From Strongylocentrotus droebachiensis (Eukaryota > Echinodermata > Echinoidea > Camarodonta > Strongylocentrotidae), in the NCBI GenBank assembly GCA_035222895.1, contig JAVYIG010000094.1:743501-807500 (forward strand): a DNA stretch of 64,000 bases, given 5' to 3'. Positions 1 through 10,579 of the stretch are shown here, in pieces. The first letter of the stretch is position 1; every line of letters starts with the position of its first letter. The notes beneath the pieces were generated by a model. The model worked only from the letters and a program-made list of their open reading frames with translations. It was not told where the DNA came from and did not search any database. The position numbers were made by a program, and so were the translations under genes.

Positions 1-115
1 AAGAGAAGAGAAGGCGAAGATGGTCCAGAGGATGTGGAGAGGGAAGGGACGGGAAAGAGATATCGAGACATGCTTGTAGAGTGAGGGAGAGAGGGAAAGA
101 GAGAGAGCAGGCGGG
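1..115. repeat. Purine-rich (GA)n tract at window edge
   Basis: The plus strand is almost all purine, with GAGAGAGG-type runs up to about position 115. It is probably the end of a longer degenerate GA microsatellite cut by the window edge. Confidence 0.7.
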
Positions 116-951
116 GGGAGAGCTGTTTAACAAATACAGACGGAGACATTTTTATCGAGCGGATAGTTTTCACATAAAATATCTGAAATATGATGTAAAA
201 ATCTAAGTGCTATGCAATTCTAAACCACGGAAATTGCCGGAAGATTGATTTTTTGCATATTCTCGCCAACATTTGTGATTGCATTTTGACCGCGATGGGA
301 TATAAAGAGTTGAAAAGTTCGGAGTCGATGACAAACCATAACTTGACAGCCGTCATTCAAACAACATCCTGTAGAAGCAGCAATATACATATAAAACACA
401 AATTCTATTGCACATGCGGCGTCACTTTGATTCCGGCATTACATACGTCAATCACGTTTAAGTTCGAAATTAGAGCATGCGCCATTAATTCAACGCAATA
501 TAATTATGAACCGTTCCCCTCGCATCCCTTTTGTGTTTGGTTGTGTTTTCATCACGCGTTTTTTCATCGTCACTCTCCAATGGTGCGTCAAAGACCGCCG
601 CCAGTCACTGACGCAATGCTACGTCAGCGAAATGACACCTCGTGTGCAACAGGTATGGAAGCCAAACTCCTTGTAACTTACCAGGACACAGCTACTGATG
701 ACGATGATGAAAGCGATGCCGACAACGCCGCGCAGACGGTATGGTTTGACGCTCAACCCGCTCGACGCCATGGTCAGAGATGCGTCAGCTTGTGTAAGGT
801 GCTGATTATTAGTCCTAAACAAATCACTCAGACGTAGAAACGAGTCCCGTCTCTATTGAGAGTCTTGGTAGACCTGTAATATACAAAGAGAAAAAAATGC
901 AATATTTAATGATAATAGTTTGGTGTTATTTACCCAGGGTAGCGAAATCAG
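116..951. other. Unassigned stretch; part of a degenerate inverted-repeat family
   Basis: A 194-codon open frame (253-837) runs through this stretch but shows no recognisable domain, and a 67-codon frame opposes it. The only structure I see lies around 555-655. There, the reverse complement of 560-625 resembles plus-strand 4540-4605 (shared TTGCGTCAG, GACTGGCG and CGGTCTTT words). The segment around 612-652 resembles 4690-4725 in the same orientation (GACGCAAT and CCTCGTGTGC). This suggests two old copies of one foldback-type repeat. I do not call a gene. Confidence 0.3.
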
Positions 952-1328
952 TTTTAAGATAAAGTTGAATTCTGGTCATGCGATTGCATTGTGAAAGAAT
1001 CGATCAGAAAAGGTTGATCATCCAAAATATTGGTGTGTACTGCAAGGTTTTGGAATCATCAAAATTATAAGAAATTCGGCCTAGTCTTGGTAAAGTTACA
1101 AGCACTTTACACAAGAAGTTGTATATGTGACTACACGACCATTTGGCATAAAAATCCCTCCCGATTGTTTAAGCTGTTACATGACATATTTAGAATATTA
1201 AGGCATTTGAAGAGCCATGCTTTTCAGGGAACATTTTGTATCTGATGTTCTACCACACTTGCATAATAACAACGATAACGCTCACAAATTATATTTTACC
1301 TCTTCCCAGAACTCAACCTTTTCTTTAA
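952..1328 (-). mobile_element. Old MITE copy, family M1 (TTAA-type), copy 1
   Basis: This stretch aligns by eye over nearly its whole length with 17219-17609. Shared blocks include GTGTACTGCAAGGTT, CGATCAGAAAAGGT, TTAGAATATTAAGGCATTT and CTCTTCCCAGAACTCAAC. Its left part is also the reverse complement of the right end of the better preserved copy at 34774-35148, so it lies in the opposite orientation. The TIR is decayed (TTTTAAGATAAAG at the left against AGGTAAAGACCAGTA in the intact copy), and the right end closes at TTTAA. It is non-coding; the 71-codon frame inside is incidental. Confidence 0.75.
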
Positions 1329-1361
1329 TATTACTCTTTTTGCGAGCCCTGCAATTATTAA

Positions 1362-1530
1362 AACCCAAGCGTTGTCAGGTACCGATTTAATACACCGGGG
1401 TCGAGAGGATACAATCATGTGGGTAAGATACATTGTAAGTACCCGTCAATGATCGAACCCGTGGCAGCTCTTAGGAGAGTCAAGAGCATTTACCAATTTA
1501 CCACAGAGCTCCCAGCCTCCCCCTATTTGC
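1362..1530 (-). mobile_element. tRNA-derived SINE (candidate)
   Basis: Read on the minus strand, the head has an A-box-like TGGTAAATTGG and, about 45 nt later, a B-box-like GGGTTCGATCA. Between them is an anticodon-stem-like GCTCTT/AAGAGC pair. The body then carries CCTCTCGACCCCGGTGTA followed by a TCGGTACCTGACA-like word. From memory this body resembles tRNA-SINEs of echinoderms and other invertebrate deuterostomes; no database was consulted. The copy lies directly beside the M1 MITE. The acceptor stem does not pair well, so it is not a functional tRNA. Confidence 0.55.
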
Positions 1531-2074
1531 CTACTAGTACACCACACTATCCATTAATTATTCATTGGGACTTACATCCCAATACGATAAAATTACAGTC
1601 GCATTTGACTTAAAACGATAATGATATAGACATATATATAATACATGTATTAATCTTTTCCAATCACTTTTCTGAAGGATTTTTATTGAAATCGTATTAG
1701 GTCTGCCAACGAACCCAGCAAAATTGTGCTGAAGGTTCATGGGCATACAATATACATCAGGGAGCTGCAACACCGGCATTCAATACCCTTTGTGCATAGC
1801 TTTAGATGATGGGTTTGGGAATTATTTATAATTACATCTTATCGTTTTCATTTTCAGTCAAATGGGACAGCAGGTCCCGCCTGAAATCCATTACCATCCG
1901 TTGCCTCTCGCTGTCACGAGAGAGCGTCAGTTTGTTTTGCGAGTCACGCACGCCTGAAACAAGAGTCTTCTGCCATAATGTACATACATGAATAAACAGA
2001 GCAGAGACAGTTACCCAAGGGCAGCTTGTTGAATCAGAGATTCCATTATGCTTCTCATATCCTGCCATGTGAGA

Positions 2075-2088
2075 CCCCCCCCCCCCCC
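2075..2088. repeat. Poly-C homopolymer, 14 nt
   Basis: An uninterrupted run of C. Similar runs occur near 12510, 15150 (as G), 19848, 29192, 49070, 49101, 54712 and 57800. Exact lengths may be unreliable because such runs are prone to sequencing error. Confidence 0.9.
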
Positions 2089-3820
2089 GTCCACCTCCTC
2101 CCTCCCAACAAGTTCAAAAGTTTACATATATTATTTTTCCTCCTTCCATTTCGCATAAAGTTCCTCAGTATCCGTTCGCCATTTCTTATCTACTTCCCAT
2201 AGTCATTTTGACTTCCAAATTAATTTGCCTGTAGATGATATAGAAATTATCGAGACCGCCAAAAATGGAATATATTTTGTTTACATCATACCTTTCTCCC
2301 TCTTGTTACTTTATTGATTTCTTAATCTGTTTTTCCGCAAAGAGGTGGGGGCGTCGCCAATGCGCTATCTAGCTACGCCACTGGTATCAGGTGCACGACC
2401 TCATGTAACATTATGACGTCACGTTTTATATCCTTTAAAATGAAGACACGAATACCAGGAATATTATTTCCAGCTTGGCACAGAGGTCCATTAACTCTAA
2501 GACCTGGCGGCAAAGAATATTGCAACGTGGTGAACATTAAATCTTAAAGATATTGCCTAAAGACTGGAGGGGGGCTTGCGGCTGGAACGAAGATGAGAAT
2601 GGTCTTTGGAATAACACAAACTGCCAGATATTGTGCAATATTAAAGGGTAAAGAAATGAAATTATTAAAATTGAAAGTCTTGTATTTTAAATTTTTTGAA
2701 GTGGGGCCGTTGAATGTACATTAACCCCTCATTCGATATGATAAGTAGTCTTTAGTTCTTTCATAATAATAATCATGGGAATTATTTGAGGAGGGTTTCT
2801 ACATGTACATAACATACTCTAATAAAATCAAATAAAAACAGGATAGTGAAGCGACACTTGAAATACAATTACAATTCAAACAGGCTAGTGCAAAGACACT
2901 TGAAATACCAGTATAAAGAGATTCGACACATCAAGCATTCAAACCGCAGAAGATGGGCAAATGGATACACTGTAATTTATGCCTCTGCAATTGGAATATG
3001 TGGTTGGGTTTATCACTTTTTGTGTTGCGTGTCATTGTGATTTTCAGAATATTTGGGGGAAACAGTTCATTATGTTGAAGTTTAGCGAAGCGTCTTTAGC
3101 TCGATCCAATTAAATGCCCTTTCGATAATGCATGGATTCTCTATTATACGCCCAAAACCCTTTGATATAACCATGGATTTACTAAAGCCGTAGGTGAAAT
3201 GTTTGCTTACATTTGCCCTATCTTTCGAAAACGGTTATTGAAATAATCAAACGATCTCTCCCTCACTCACTCACTCAATCAATCAATCATTATTTTTAGT
3301 CTCACTTGAACTGTTAAAGTACACCTCCATGTAAAACAAAACACAAGATCGTTCTCTACAGATCCCAGCAAAGGAATATGTCACTGTACCGGGATCTGGA
3401 GTGACGTACGTAGCCTCCAAGGCGAAAAGGAGACATTTTTAAAAAATGAAAGAAAAGGGGAAGGGAGAGGAAGAAAGGGGCAAGGTAAAGAAATAAATTG
3501 TGGGATAGCCTTCCGCAAACTCACCTTTATCGGCAATATTGTTACCGCCAAGTAAAACCAGTGCCCCCTCCCTTTTAAGTTGGTAAAAGACGCCAGCGGT
3601 ACGTTGGGTACAATGGCGGTAATCAGACACTGCACTGAAAGGGTGAAAACGTAAGGGAGTGCTCTTTTCCACCCAGAAGTAGTCCCGATACAGCAGCTAT
3701 AAATCAAAAACTGGTGTCGGCTTGACAGCTTATTAATTGATATTTCTTCAAACCGTGGGTTACCGAATTTTCATTTCAAATCTCGGTTTCCCGATATGCG
3801 ACGTAATCGCGTTCTCCATG
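2089..3820. other. Intergenic stretch without recognised genes
   Basis: Low-GC DNA. A short direct repeat lies at 2847-2910 (GACACTTGAAATAC twice, about 42 nt apart) and a small (CTCA)n/(AATC)n tract at 3263-3290. The stretch near 2340-2390 ends in a TAGCTACGCCA word that recurs at 16770-16790, which hints at an old dispersed repeat. The overlapping minus-strand open frames at 3381-3707 resemble no known protein. Confidence 0.4.
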
Positions 3821-3825
3821 GAAAC

Positions 3826-3866
3826 AGCATCTCTCTGTCTTTCAATCTATCTCTGTTTATATCTCC

Positions 3867-3909
<43 letters not shown>

Positions 3910-4160
3910 TCTCTCTCTCTATGTCTTCTCCCATTCTCTATCTCTCTCTTTCTATGTGTCTCTGTCTGTCTTTGTCTTCTCTCTCTCTCTCGCTCTACTG
4001 CTCTTTCTTCTCCAGTTCCCCCATCTCTCTCTTTGACCTCTCTATTCCCTTATTATCCTCCCTACTTTCTTCCCTCTTTCTCTCTCCTCATCTCTTTTCC
4101 CTATCCCTTACTCTCCCACTCTATTCATCTATTTCTTTCACTCTCTTTCCCCTTCACCCC
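3826..4160. repeat. Long polypyrimidine (CT)n-rich tract
   Basis: Pure (TC)n blocks (about 3868-3898 and 3902-3920) decay into mixed C/T sequence over roughly 330 bp. Three overlapping plus-strand frames read as Leu/Ser-rich peptides here only because CTCTCT has no stop in any frame; they are not genes. Confidence 0.9.
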
Positions 4161-4499
4161 AACCTTCTTTAATTTTCTCGCGTGTCTATATCCAATTCCA
4201 TTTTGGACATTCATGGTAACCTCGATATCCTATAGGCCTAATACATTACCCTAAATGTGGCAATATCTCTGTCTCAGTTACACCATTTATATTCCACCAA
4301 TATCCGCAGACGAACTCCAACAGATAGAGATATTCGAAATTATGTTAACCGATTGGTAACAAGATATGAACTATAAAAAACGAGACGTTGTTAAGTGAAA
4401 ATGCTATTGGTAACACAGGGCAGTGTGCACTACGTCATAATACATACATGTAGTTGAAACACGGCAAAGTCCTATTACCTTTTCCTTTTTGTATGTTGT

Positions 4500-4735
4500 G
4501 TCCACTGCAAATGAGGCGTCAATTGATTGCGTCAATTTTTGTTTGCGTCAGCGACTGGCGCGGTCTTTCACGCGCCAAATTAGAGTGGTATCGTACACGA
4601 AATATAGTTCAAAATAAACAACGCAGACATTGTGTGAAGTTACCGGTGTAGTCACTGACTTCCTCCATTGGCTCGGTGAGCGTATTTAATGACGCAATCG
4701 AAATAACGCCTCGTGTGCTCAACGGGTGAATAAAC
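4500..4735. repeat. Dispersed repeat related to 555-655
   Basis: The GCGTCAGCGACTGGCG block with CGGTCTTT matches the reverse complement of 560-625. The later GACGCAATCG with CGCCTCGTGTGC matches 612-652 directly. This mixed orientation suggests a foldback-type element with decayed ends. The sequence is rich in ACGTCA/GCGTCA-like words; no function is assigned. Confidence 0.35.
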
Positions 4736-5504
4736 ATCGCAAGTTCCATACATGTTGGGAATCTTCAAAATATTCAATAAGTGTGTAAAACATAAAATAA
4801 GCAAGCACACCTAGGTTTTATTAATGAATGAATTGTACACAATGTGCATTGTCGGTGTAGATGTTCTAGGTACTTATGGACTGTCCACTCCTGAATATGC
4901 GAATGCGAGTGAAACGACTCCCCTCCATTTCCCCTGAGACGCAACAAGTCTTAGCAAATCAGAACACGCGTTCGTCAACATTTCAAAAAAACATCCGGGA
5001 TAGAAGACAAACAAAATCATCATCAATATGTCGGTAGTATGTGCTCAACGGCATACGTTTCGTAAAGCAATCGCACTCTAATGTTCTTTTGGCTTGTGCT
5101 CTGCCACGCTTTATCAGATGATCGATTAGAAAGACGCCGGATGAGCAAAAACAGTTCGCCGCAATTTCCTCTTACTTTTGTTATTTTATAAGGAATACGA
5201 TCAGAGTCTGCCCTGAAGAAATATGGTAATGAAAGTGATCGATAATAGTGATAACATCGTTTAAAGAAACACAGGAGATGTGTTGAAGGAGATAGAATAA
5301 CTTGTTTATTTTGGAAACGTAACACCTACTAAACGCGCTAGTTCTATTTTCACCTTGGTTTCTTTGAATCGTTCGATAACTTAGAATTTCAGATAAAGTG
5401 ACTCCAAGTTTATCCTTTTCATCCTCCACAAAACCATCTCCGACACGCTAACTAGACGGATGGCGATGTTAAGTCAACTCGGGAAACAACTTGCAATTAT
5501 CCCT

Positions 5505-5800
5505 AGTGTTTTAAGCATGTGCAAACTACATGCTCGTAACATGGGTAAAATGACCCCAAATATCCACAGATCTTTTACTCATGGAGAAGTCCCACTTTGT
5601 GTATTTTAGAATAATCAGTGCCAAAGTCATGTATGTGCTTCATGAAAAGCTTGTGTTTGCCCTCTTGTATCACAAGGATGTACCGTAGGTGCACACATGA
5701 ATACTGATTACATAACATGAGCACGTATTCCTGTCGGTGGGTTTTACAATTTTATCAAAATGACCTTAATCTGCCCATGCGCAGATAGTATTTACGAAAA
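5505..5800. repeat. Dispersed repeat D1, copy A
   Basis: This roughly 300-bp stretch aligns colinearly with 39590-39890. Shared landmarks in order are ATATCCACAGATCTT, a GAAG/GTCCCA word, ATGGAGT/CATGAA, GGTTACATAAC/GATTACATAAC, GAGCACG, TGACCTT and ATCTGC near the end. Divergence is high, so this is an old repeat or a conserved non-coding block. I see no TIR or poly-A. Confidence 0.5.
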
Positions 5801-7313
5801 GGCTAGGCGATCAGAAATAAGTCGGCCTAGCTCGTAAAAGTTAGTATTCATTCGAAACCACATCGTTATAAATCAGAGTAGCTCTTGTTGAATAACTATC
5901 ATGAGAATATTAAACATGTTCAAAATATATTGAGCCTGGAGAAGAAAAGCAAATGTTATAGTCTATCTCGAGTCAGGTGGAAGGTGACTGTTGCTGTCCA
6001 ATGCTTCAAAAGGAACTTAATTTTCATTGTACACTGGAAAAAGTCTTAATCCGGGTCATCCTAAAAGAATAACAGCCAATGGACCGACACAACAGAGAAA
6101 TACATCAGAGAAGATAGAAACAATCTTAGTTTCATTGGCAATCGGCAATCTTTAACAAAAACTGTCAAAAGGCCCACGAGAGTGACATTGTCGGTCCAGT
6201 AGTCTGTCTACAGGAAACCCTCAAGAAAGTTGTGAGAAGCCTCGTAAGACAGACATTGTCTGCCTAGTAGGCTGGTGGTCTCGTGGGCTGTAGCCGTCTA
6301 CGTCCAAGCCGACAAACGAGCGTAATTTGCCAAATAAAGACCCACACACCTCCAGGTTATAAGGAACTCGGTAAAGATCAGCACCCAACCGATGCAAAAA
6401 GGGCTTCATCATTACCCATTCTCGGCACGCAGCTCGCCTTCCATTCCCGGCGTTATTGATCCGGTCATTCACTCGGAAGTATGTTGACGAATCAGGTCGT
6501 ATGGATCGGGGAAACATAGCCAAGTATTTGTCATCGGATGTTAGTCAGGGATGTATGAAGGGTAAAGCAAACGCCCTTCATCTTCCTCTTGGTGGAGGAC
6601 GATCGAGGCAAGATGGAATTTGTTCTACGGTCAACGTCTTCGTTGGTAACGCAAATGACTTAAAGATAAGGTTGAGGTCTGGTAATGCAATAGTGAGATT
6701 TGTATTCTTCATATTCCTATTGGGTCGAACAGTGTAGCAGCAATGTTGCAAAATGCGTTTTATTTCTTAGATGCCCAGGAATCGACAAAAAATATGATTG
6801 AAACCAAATTAAAACATTGACCAAATTGTATGCCAAATGAGTGTAACCCCATGTACTCGTATCTGTGCATTCACAGTTATTTTCAGTGTAAAGGAGTTTC
6901 AGTGCACTCGAGTCAGTCGTTTGATGATTCCGAGACCTCACAACACACAATATGTATGCATGAATAATTAACATGTCCAAATAACTAGACTATTCCCTTC
7001 ATCGTGCGATGTCAATCAGTACTCAACTCTATATTTAAAGCCCGTCATGTTCGATGATTGGCCTATATAGCGCATGACAAGACAAAGAAAAAGCAGCAGG
7101 AGAGAGAATAATTACTATCCATTTCAATCATTTTTTTTTTCTTTCAACATAGCAGTACATCTCCTGTGTGGTGCTATTTTTAAGCGTTTTCGATTTCATT
7201 TGTTTGATTGCGCAGCCAATCCTATATGATCTGGAAAGCAGAAATAGATCTAGAAACATGATTCAATAAAACACAAACAGATTCCTGGAGGCATTTAGCA
7301 TAGACACATATTT
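5801..7313. other. Intergenic stretch without recognised genes
   Basis: A roughly 24-nt imperfect direct repeat occurs near 6184 and 6251 (GACATTGTC then TAGT and CTG), bracketed by the 10-bp inverted words GCCCACGAGA (about 6173) and TCTCGTGGGC (about 6281). Overlapping opposed frames at 6221-6737 show no domain. Nothing else stands out. Confidence 0.35.
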
Positions 7314-7362
7314 ACTCTCTCTCTCTCTCTCCCTCTCTCTCTCGTTCTCTTTCTCTCTATCT
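7314..7362. repeat. (CT)n microsatellite
   Basis: CT dinucleotides with CCC and CGTT interruptions, plus strand. Confidence 0.9.
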
Positions 7363-7903
7363 CAAATTCCTCCCTCTGTTCTTCGCTCCATTTCTTTCTG
7401 GTTTACAATTCGCGCATGACTTGAAGATTAATGTGCCAATGGTTTGGGAATATTGATCAATGAGTGTCATCATTACGTTCACGAGTTCAGTTCGTTTGGA
7501 CGATTAGTCCCACTGCTTTGTTTTTGCGACTCCCTCTCGGCAATCCACCAGATCTGCCTACCCCAATATGTGCCAGAAAAACTATGACCTCAAACAAACA
7601 CAATATGTGGTAAGCGATCAATTGTTCGAACGTGAAATGGAGAAATATCCGAACATTTTAGACGTCGACCTTCTGCACAGCAGAGAAGATAGGTTTCTGA
7701 TTTGATGAGACATTTTCAAGTATGACCTTGTGATAACCTTCGTATTGATCTCTCTGTATCCTCACGCAAGCCTTGGTGAAGAAAGTCAGACGTCATTCCG
7801 GAAGCGTTCATGCATGACGTAACGCGGACATTTTGAGAGAATGATCAAGGCTAAAGACATGAAGAATTACCGCCAAGACTTAGAGGAATAGGAAGAATAA
7901 AAG

Positions 7904-8432
7904 AGAAAGTCCACCCTGATATTAAATTGGTTTTAATAGAATAAGAAGTAAAAAGAGAAACGGATCAGTGAAAGTTTGAGATAAAAATCAACGGCAAAGA
8001 AGGAAGTTCTATATTTTTGAAGGTGCAATCAATCAAACACATATTGGCAACTCTGTTTAATAGGTATCTTGCGAGCTTTCCTCCCGATTGCACTGTACAC
8101 AAAAACTACAAGAAAATCTTCAGTCATACATCATCCTAGATATATTTATTGCAAATATGTTTTAATACATCCCCTGTATGATATAAATCTATTCCGACGG
8201 TCATCAATTACTAAGGAATGAAAGTTTATGAAATGTTCTGCACAGAGCAAATTGGAGAGGAGTCTGCAAGATACGTCATAGTGTTGCCAAATTGTGTTTT
8301 CCTGATGACAAATTCAAAATCCCATAACTTTCCTATTTTGTTTCGGTTATTGGTCAAACTTTCAGTAATTCGTTTCTCTCGTTTTCTGCTATAATTGAAA
8401 TGAAGTTAATATCAGGATAAAATTCCCTTCCA
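7904..8432. mobile_element. TIR element / MITE A inside the 105-bp array
   Basis: The left end (GAAAGTCCACCCTGATATTA) pairs with the reverse complement of the right end, which reads GGAAGGGAATTTTATCCTGATATTA-like. A second paired block follows inside (AGAAACGGATCAGTGAAAGT on the left, matched near 8350-8390). The element is about 530 bp, non-coding, and AT-rich in the middle. It sits between the AAGAATAA and AACCAACTA words of one array unit, which places its borders well. Confidence 0.65.
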
Positions 8433-8498
8433 TGAAAACCAACTACAGGTATTGATAAACCTAGGCATTCAAATGGTCAAGGTTAAAGACAGGGTCAG

Positions 8499-9038
8499 TT
8501 AAAGGTACTATGTCCCTTTTGCAGCCAAAATCAAATGCTGTAAAACTTGGCAGGAATTATGAATATGTCATGTATGTCCTATCTGGGAAATTTAAACGTT
8601 AGCAGTGTCCTCATATTCAAATTATCCAAGGAAACCCGTTTACTTGCTAGACTTCACTGTCAGAAACTATTGAGTGACTGACTGGCTTTTTTTCTTTTTT
8701 GGTAATAACATACATGAAAAGAGTTGTAAAGGGTACATGAGCATTTGTCTACATCAATAACCCACTTCTTGTGATGCCCAAGATTAAACTGATTGAATCT
8801 TTGCGCAGCATTAAACGTATGACCATTCGGTACAATTGTCTGAAAATCAAGACTATTACTTTTGGGCTCTATAGCCCTAAAGTCGATTTGACAACTAATA
8901 GTCGTTATTTTCCCACTTGAAGACATTTTCAAGCCCCACCTTTTTTAGGGAAGTTCTAAATTAGTATTATCTTTCAAATGCAGTTGGAATTTAACTTTTT
9001 CATTTTTTGGGCCTGCAAATGGGACATAGTACCTTTAA
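8499..9038. mobile_element. MITE B with TTAA target duplications
   Basis: The left end is TTAA followed by AGGTACTATGTCCC and a TTTTGCAG word. The right end is CTGCAAATGGGACATAGTACCT followed by TTAA. The TIR is about 22 bp with one short indel. TTAA on both sides is the signature of piggyBac-type insertion. The 540-bp body has no transposase; its 90-codon minus frame is incidental, so movement would need an enzyme in trans. Confidence 0.8.
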
Positions 9039-9040
9039 TA

Positions 9041-9275
9041 AGGCCTAAACAAAAAGATGTTGCATTGCCCTTTAGCAAAACAGGGGTCGGTCGGTCGGAA
9101 ATCTGTTGTTATTATTTTACTTTTTATTTTTTTACTCCCTCTTTTGGCTGATATTTCTCAGTTTTGAGCTTTATTACATTTTGTTTCTAAAAAATGGTTT
9201 AAAAAAATACATTTCACAAATTTTGGTTCGGTCGCAAAGAGCAATACAGCATCATTCTGTTTAGGGTTTAAGCCT
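9041..9275. mobile_element. Small TIR element (MITE C) next to MITE B
   Basis: The left end AGGCCTAAACAAAAAGATGT followed by TGCATTGC pairs with the right end GCAATACAGCATCATTCTG followed by TTTAGGGTTTAAGCCT. This gives an imperfect TIR of about 30 bp around a T-rich core. It starts within a few bases of MITE B, and both interrupt the same array unit. The target duplication is unclear. Confidence 0.6.
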
Positions 9276-9560
9276 AATGTCAAGACTTAGGGGAAAAGGA
9301 AGAATTAAGAAGACCAACTGAAAGCATTGATAAAATAGGCATTCAAATGGTCAAGGTTAAAGACATTAGTAGAAAATGTCAAGTTTAGAGGAAAAGGAAG
9401 ATTTAAGCAGACTTGCTAAAGAGTATTGACAAAACATGTGGGTTTTGAAGGAATGGTCAAGGTCAAAGAATTGCTCGAATGTCTATTACTGTCAAGCCTT
9501 AAGAAAACTCTAGAAGGGAAGAAGGAAGATTCAAGTGGAAATACTAAACATTTTGTCAAG

Positions 9561-10011
9561 GAAAATCAACAGCCTTGTGATGGTGAGAGGGAGAAAGAGA
9601 AGAGAGGGGCATACAGAAAAGGACAGAGGATCAAAAAGAGAGAAGCAGACATGAAAATACAGTGAATAAGAAGAGAGATAGGGAAAGAGAAAGGGGAGAG
9701 ATATAAGGAAACAGAGATGGGGGTAGAGTAAGAGAGAACAAATGTGAAGGATGAAGGGACAGAGAGGAAGACGTCCGATAGAAAAAGAAAGGGTTGTATT
9801 GGGAATTAAGGAAGAGAAGATATGGGAAAAGAACAAAAATGGGAGATGGGAAGTGAAGGGAAAAGAGGGGGAGGGAAAGGGAAAAAAGGAGAAAGGGGGA
9901 TAAAGTAGTAGAGAGAAAGGGAGATATAAGGTATTAAAGAGAAAGATAAGTGACAGGGAGAGACAGAGAGATAGAGAGAGACAGAGTGGGAGAATAAGGA
10001 GAAGTAGTCCG

Positions 10012-10012
<1 letters not shown>
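9561..10012. repeat. Purine-rich (GA)n degenerate tract
   Basis: About 450 bp of almost pure purine on the plus strand, leading directly into the AGT array. The minus-strand Leu/Ser/Phe-rich frames here are products of the polypyrimidine strand. Confidence 0.85.
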
Positions 10013-10013
<1 letters not shown>

Positions 10014-10042
<29 letters not shown>

Positions 10043-10057
10043 TAGTAGTAATAGCAA

Positions 10058-10101
<44 letters not shown>

Positions 10102-10106
10102 ATAGC

Positions 10107-10155
<49 letters not shown>

Positions 10156-10163
10156 ATAGCAGC

Positions 10164-10195
<32 letters not shown>

Positions 10196-10196
10196 C

Positions 10197-10233
<37 letters not shown>

Positions 10234-10238
10234 ATAGC

Positions 10239-10287
<49 letters not shown>

Positions 10288-10293
10288 ATAGCA

Positions 10294-10330
<37 letters not shown>

Positions 10331-10353
10331 CAGTAGTAGTAGTAGTAGTAGTA
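10014..10353. repeat. Long (AGT)n/(AGC)n trinucleotide microsatellite
   Basis: About 340 bp of AGT repeats with sparse AGC and AAT variants, mostly as AATAGC at intervals. It is preceded by AGC/CAG triplets at 10014-10028. The minus strand reads as poly-Tyr or poly-Leu peptides depending on frame, which is an artefact of the repeat. Confidence 0.97.
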
Positions 10354-10579
10354 AAAAGGTGTGATGTATGAGTGTAAGAGAGAGAGGGGGAGAGGCTGGA
10401 AAGTGAAGAAAGAAAGAGAGGGGGCTGACAAAAGGGACGAGGGGGAGTTGGAAGGAGAGCGAGAGAGTTACATCATTGATTGATCAGTTCGATCTGTACA
10501 CAAATTGGTTTCTGTCATTTGCTCATTCATTGGATGGATGAGATCCTCAAGGAGTTTGCATTCCAGCTATTCCGTTATA

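Larger units (their letters stand above)
7842..9560 (+). repeat. Tandem array of ~105-bp units split by three MITEs
   Basis: Four imperfect units can be followed, each opening with GTCAAGG(T/C)TAAAGA or close variants (about 7843, 8477, 9351, 9456). After it come an AAGACTTAG(A/G)GGAA word, a GGAAGAATTAA word and ATTGATAAA(A)...GCATTCAAATG. Units 1 and 2 are interrupted: unit 1 at about 7903-8433 by one TIR element, unit 2 by two adjacent elements at 8499-9275. Removing the insertions restores the unit sequence, so the array predates them. No coding function is apparent. Confidence 0.65.

Noticed and set aside
253..837. 194-codon plus-strand frame with an acidic DDDDESD patch
   Set aside because: No recognisable domain or repeated evidence of coding, an opposed frame overlaps it, and part of it belongs to a repeat shared with 4500-4735.
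1440..1515. tRNA gene
   Set aside because: The boxes are present on the minus strand, but the acceptor stem does not pair and the B box is degenerate. A SINE head explains it better.
6172..6290. 118-bp inverted-repeat element
   Set aside because: Only a 10-bp word pairs (GCCCACGAGA); this is too short to separate from chance.
9934..10431. 165-codon poly-Tyr frame
   Set aside because: It is the (AGT)n microsatellite read on the minus strand.
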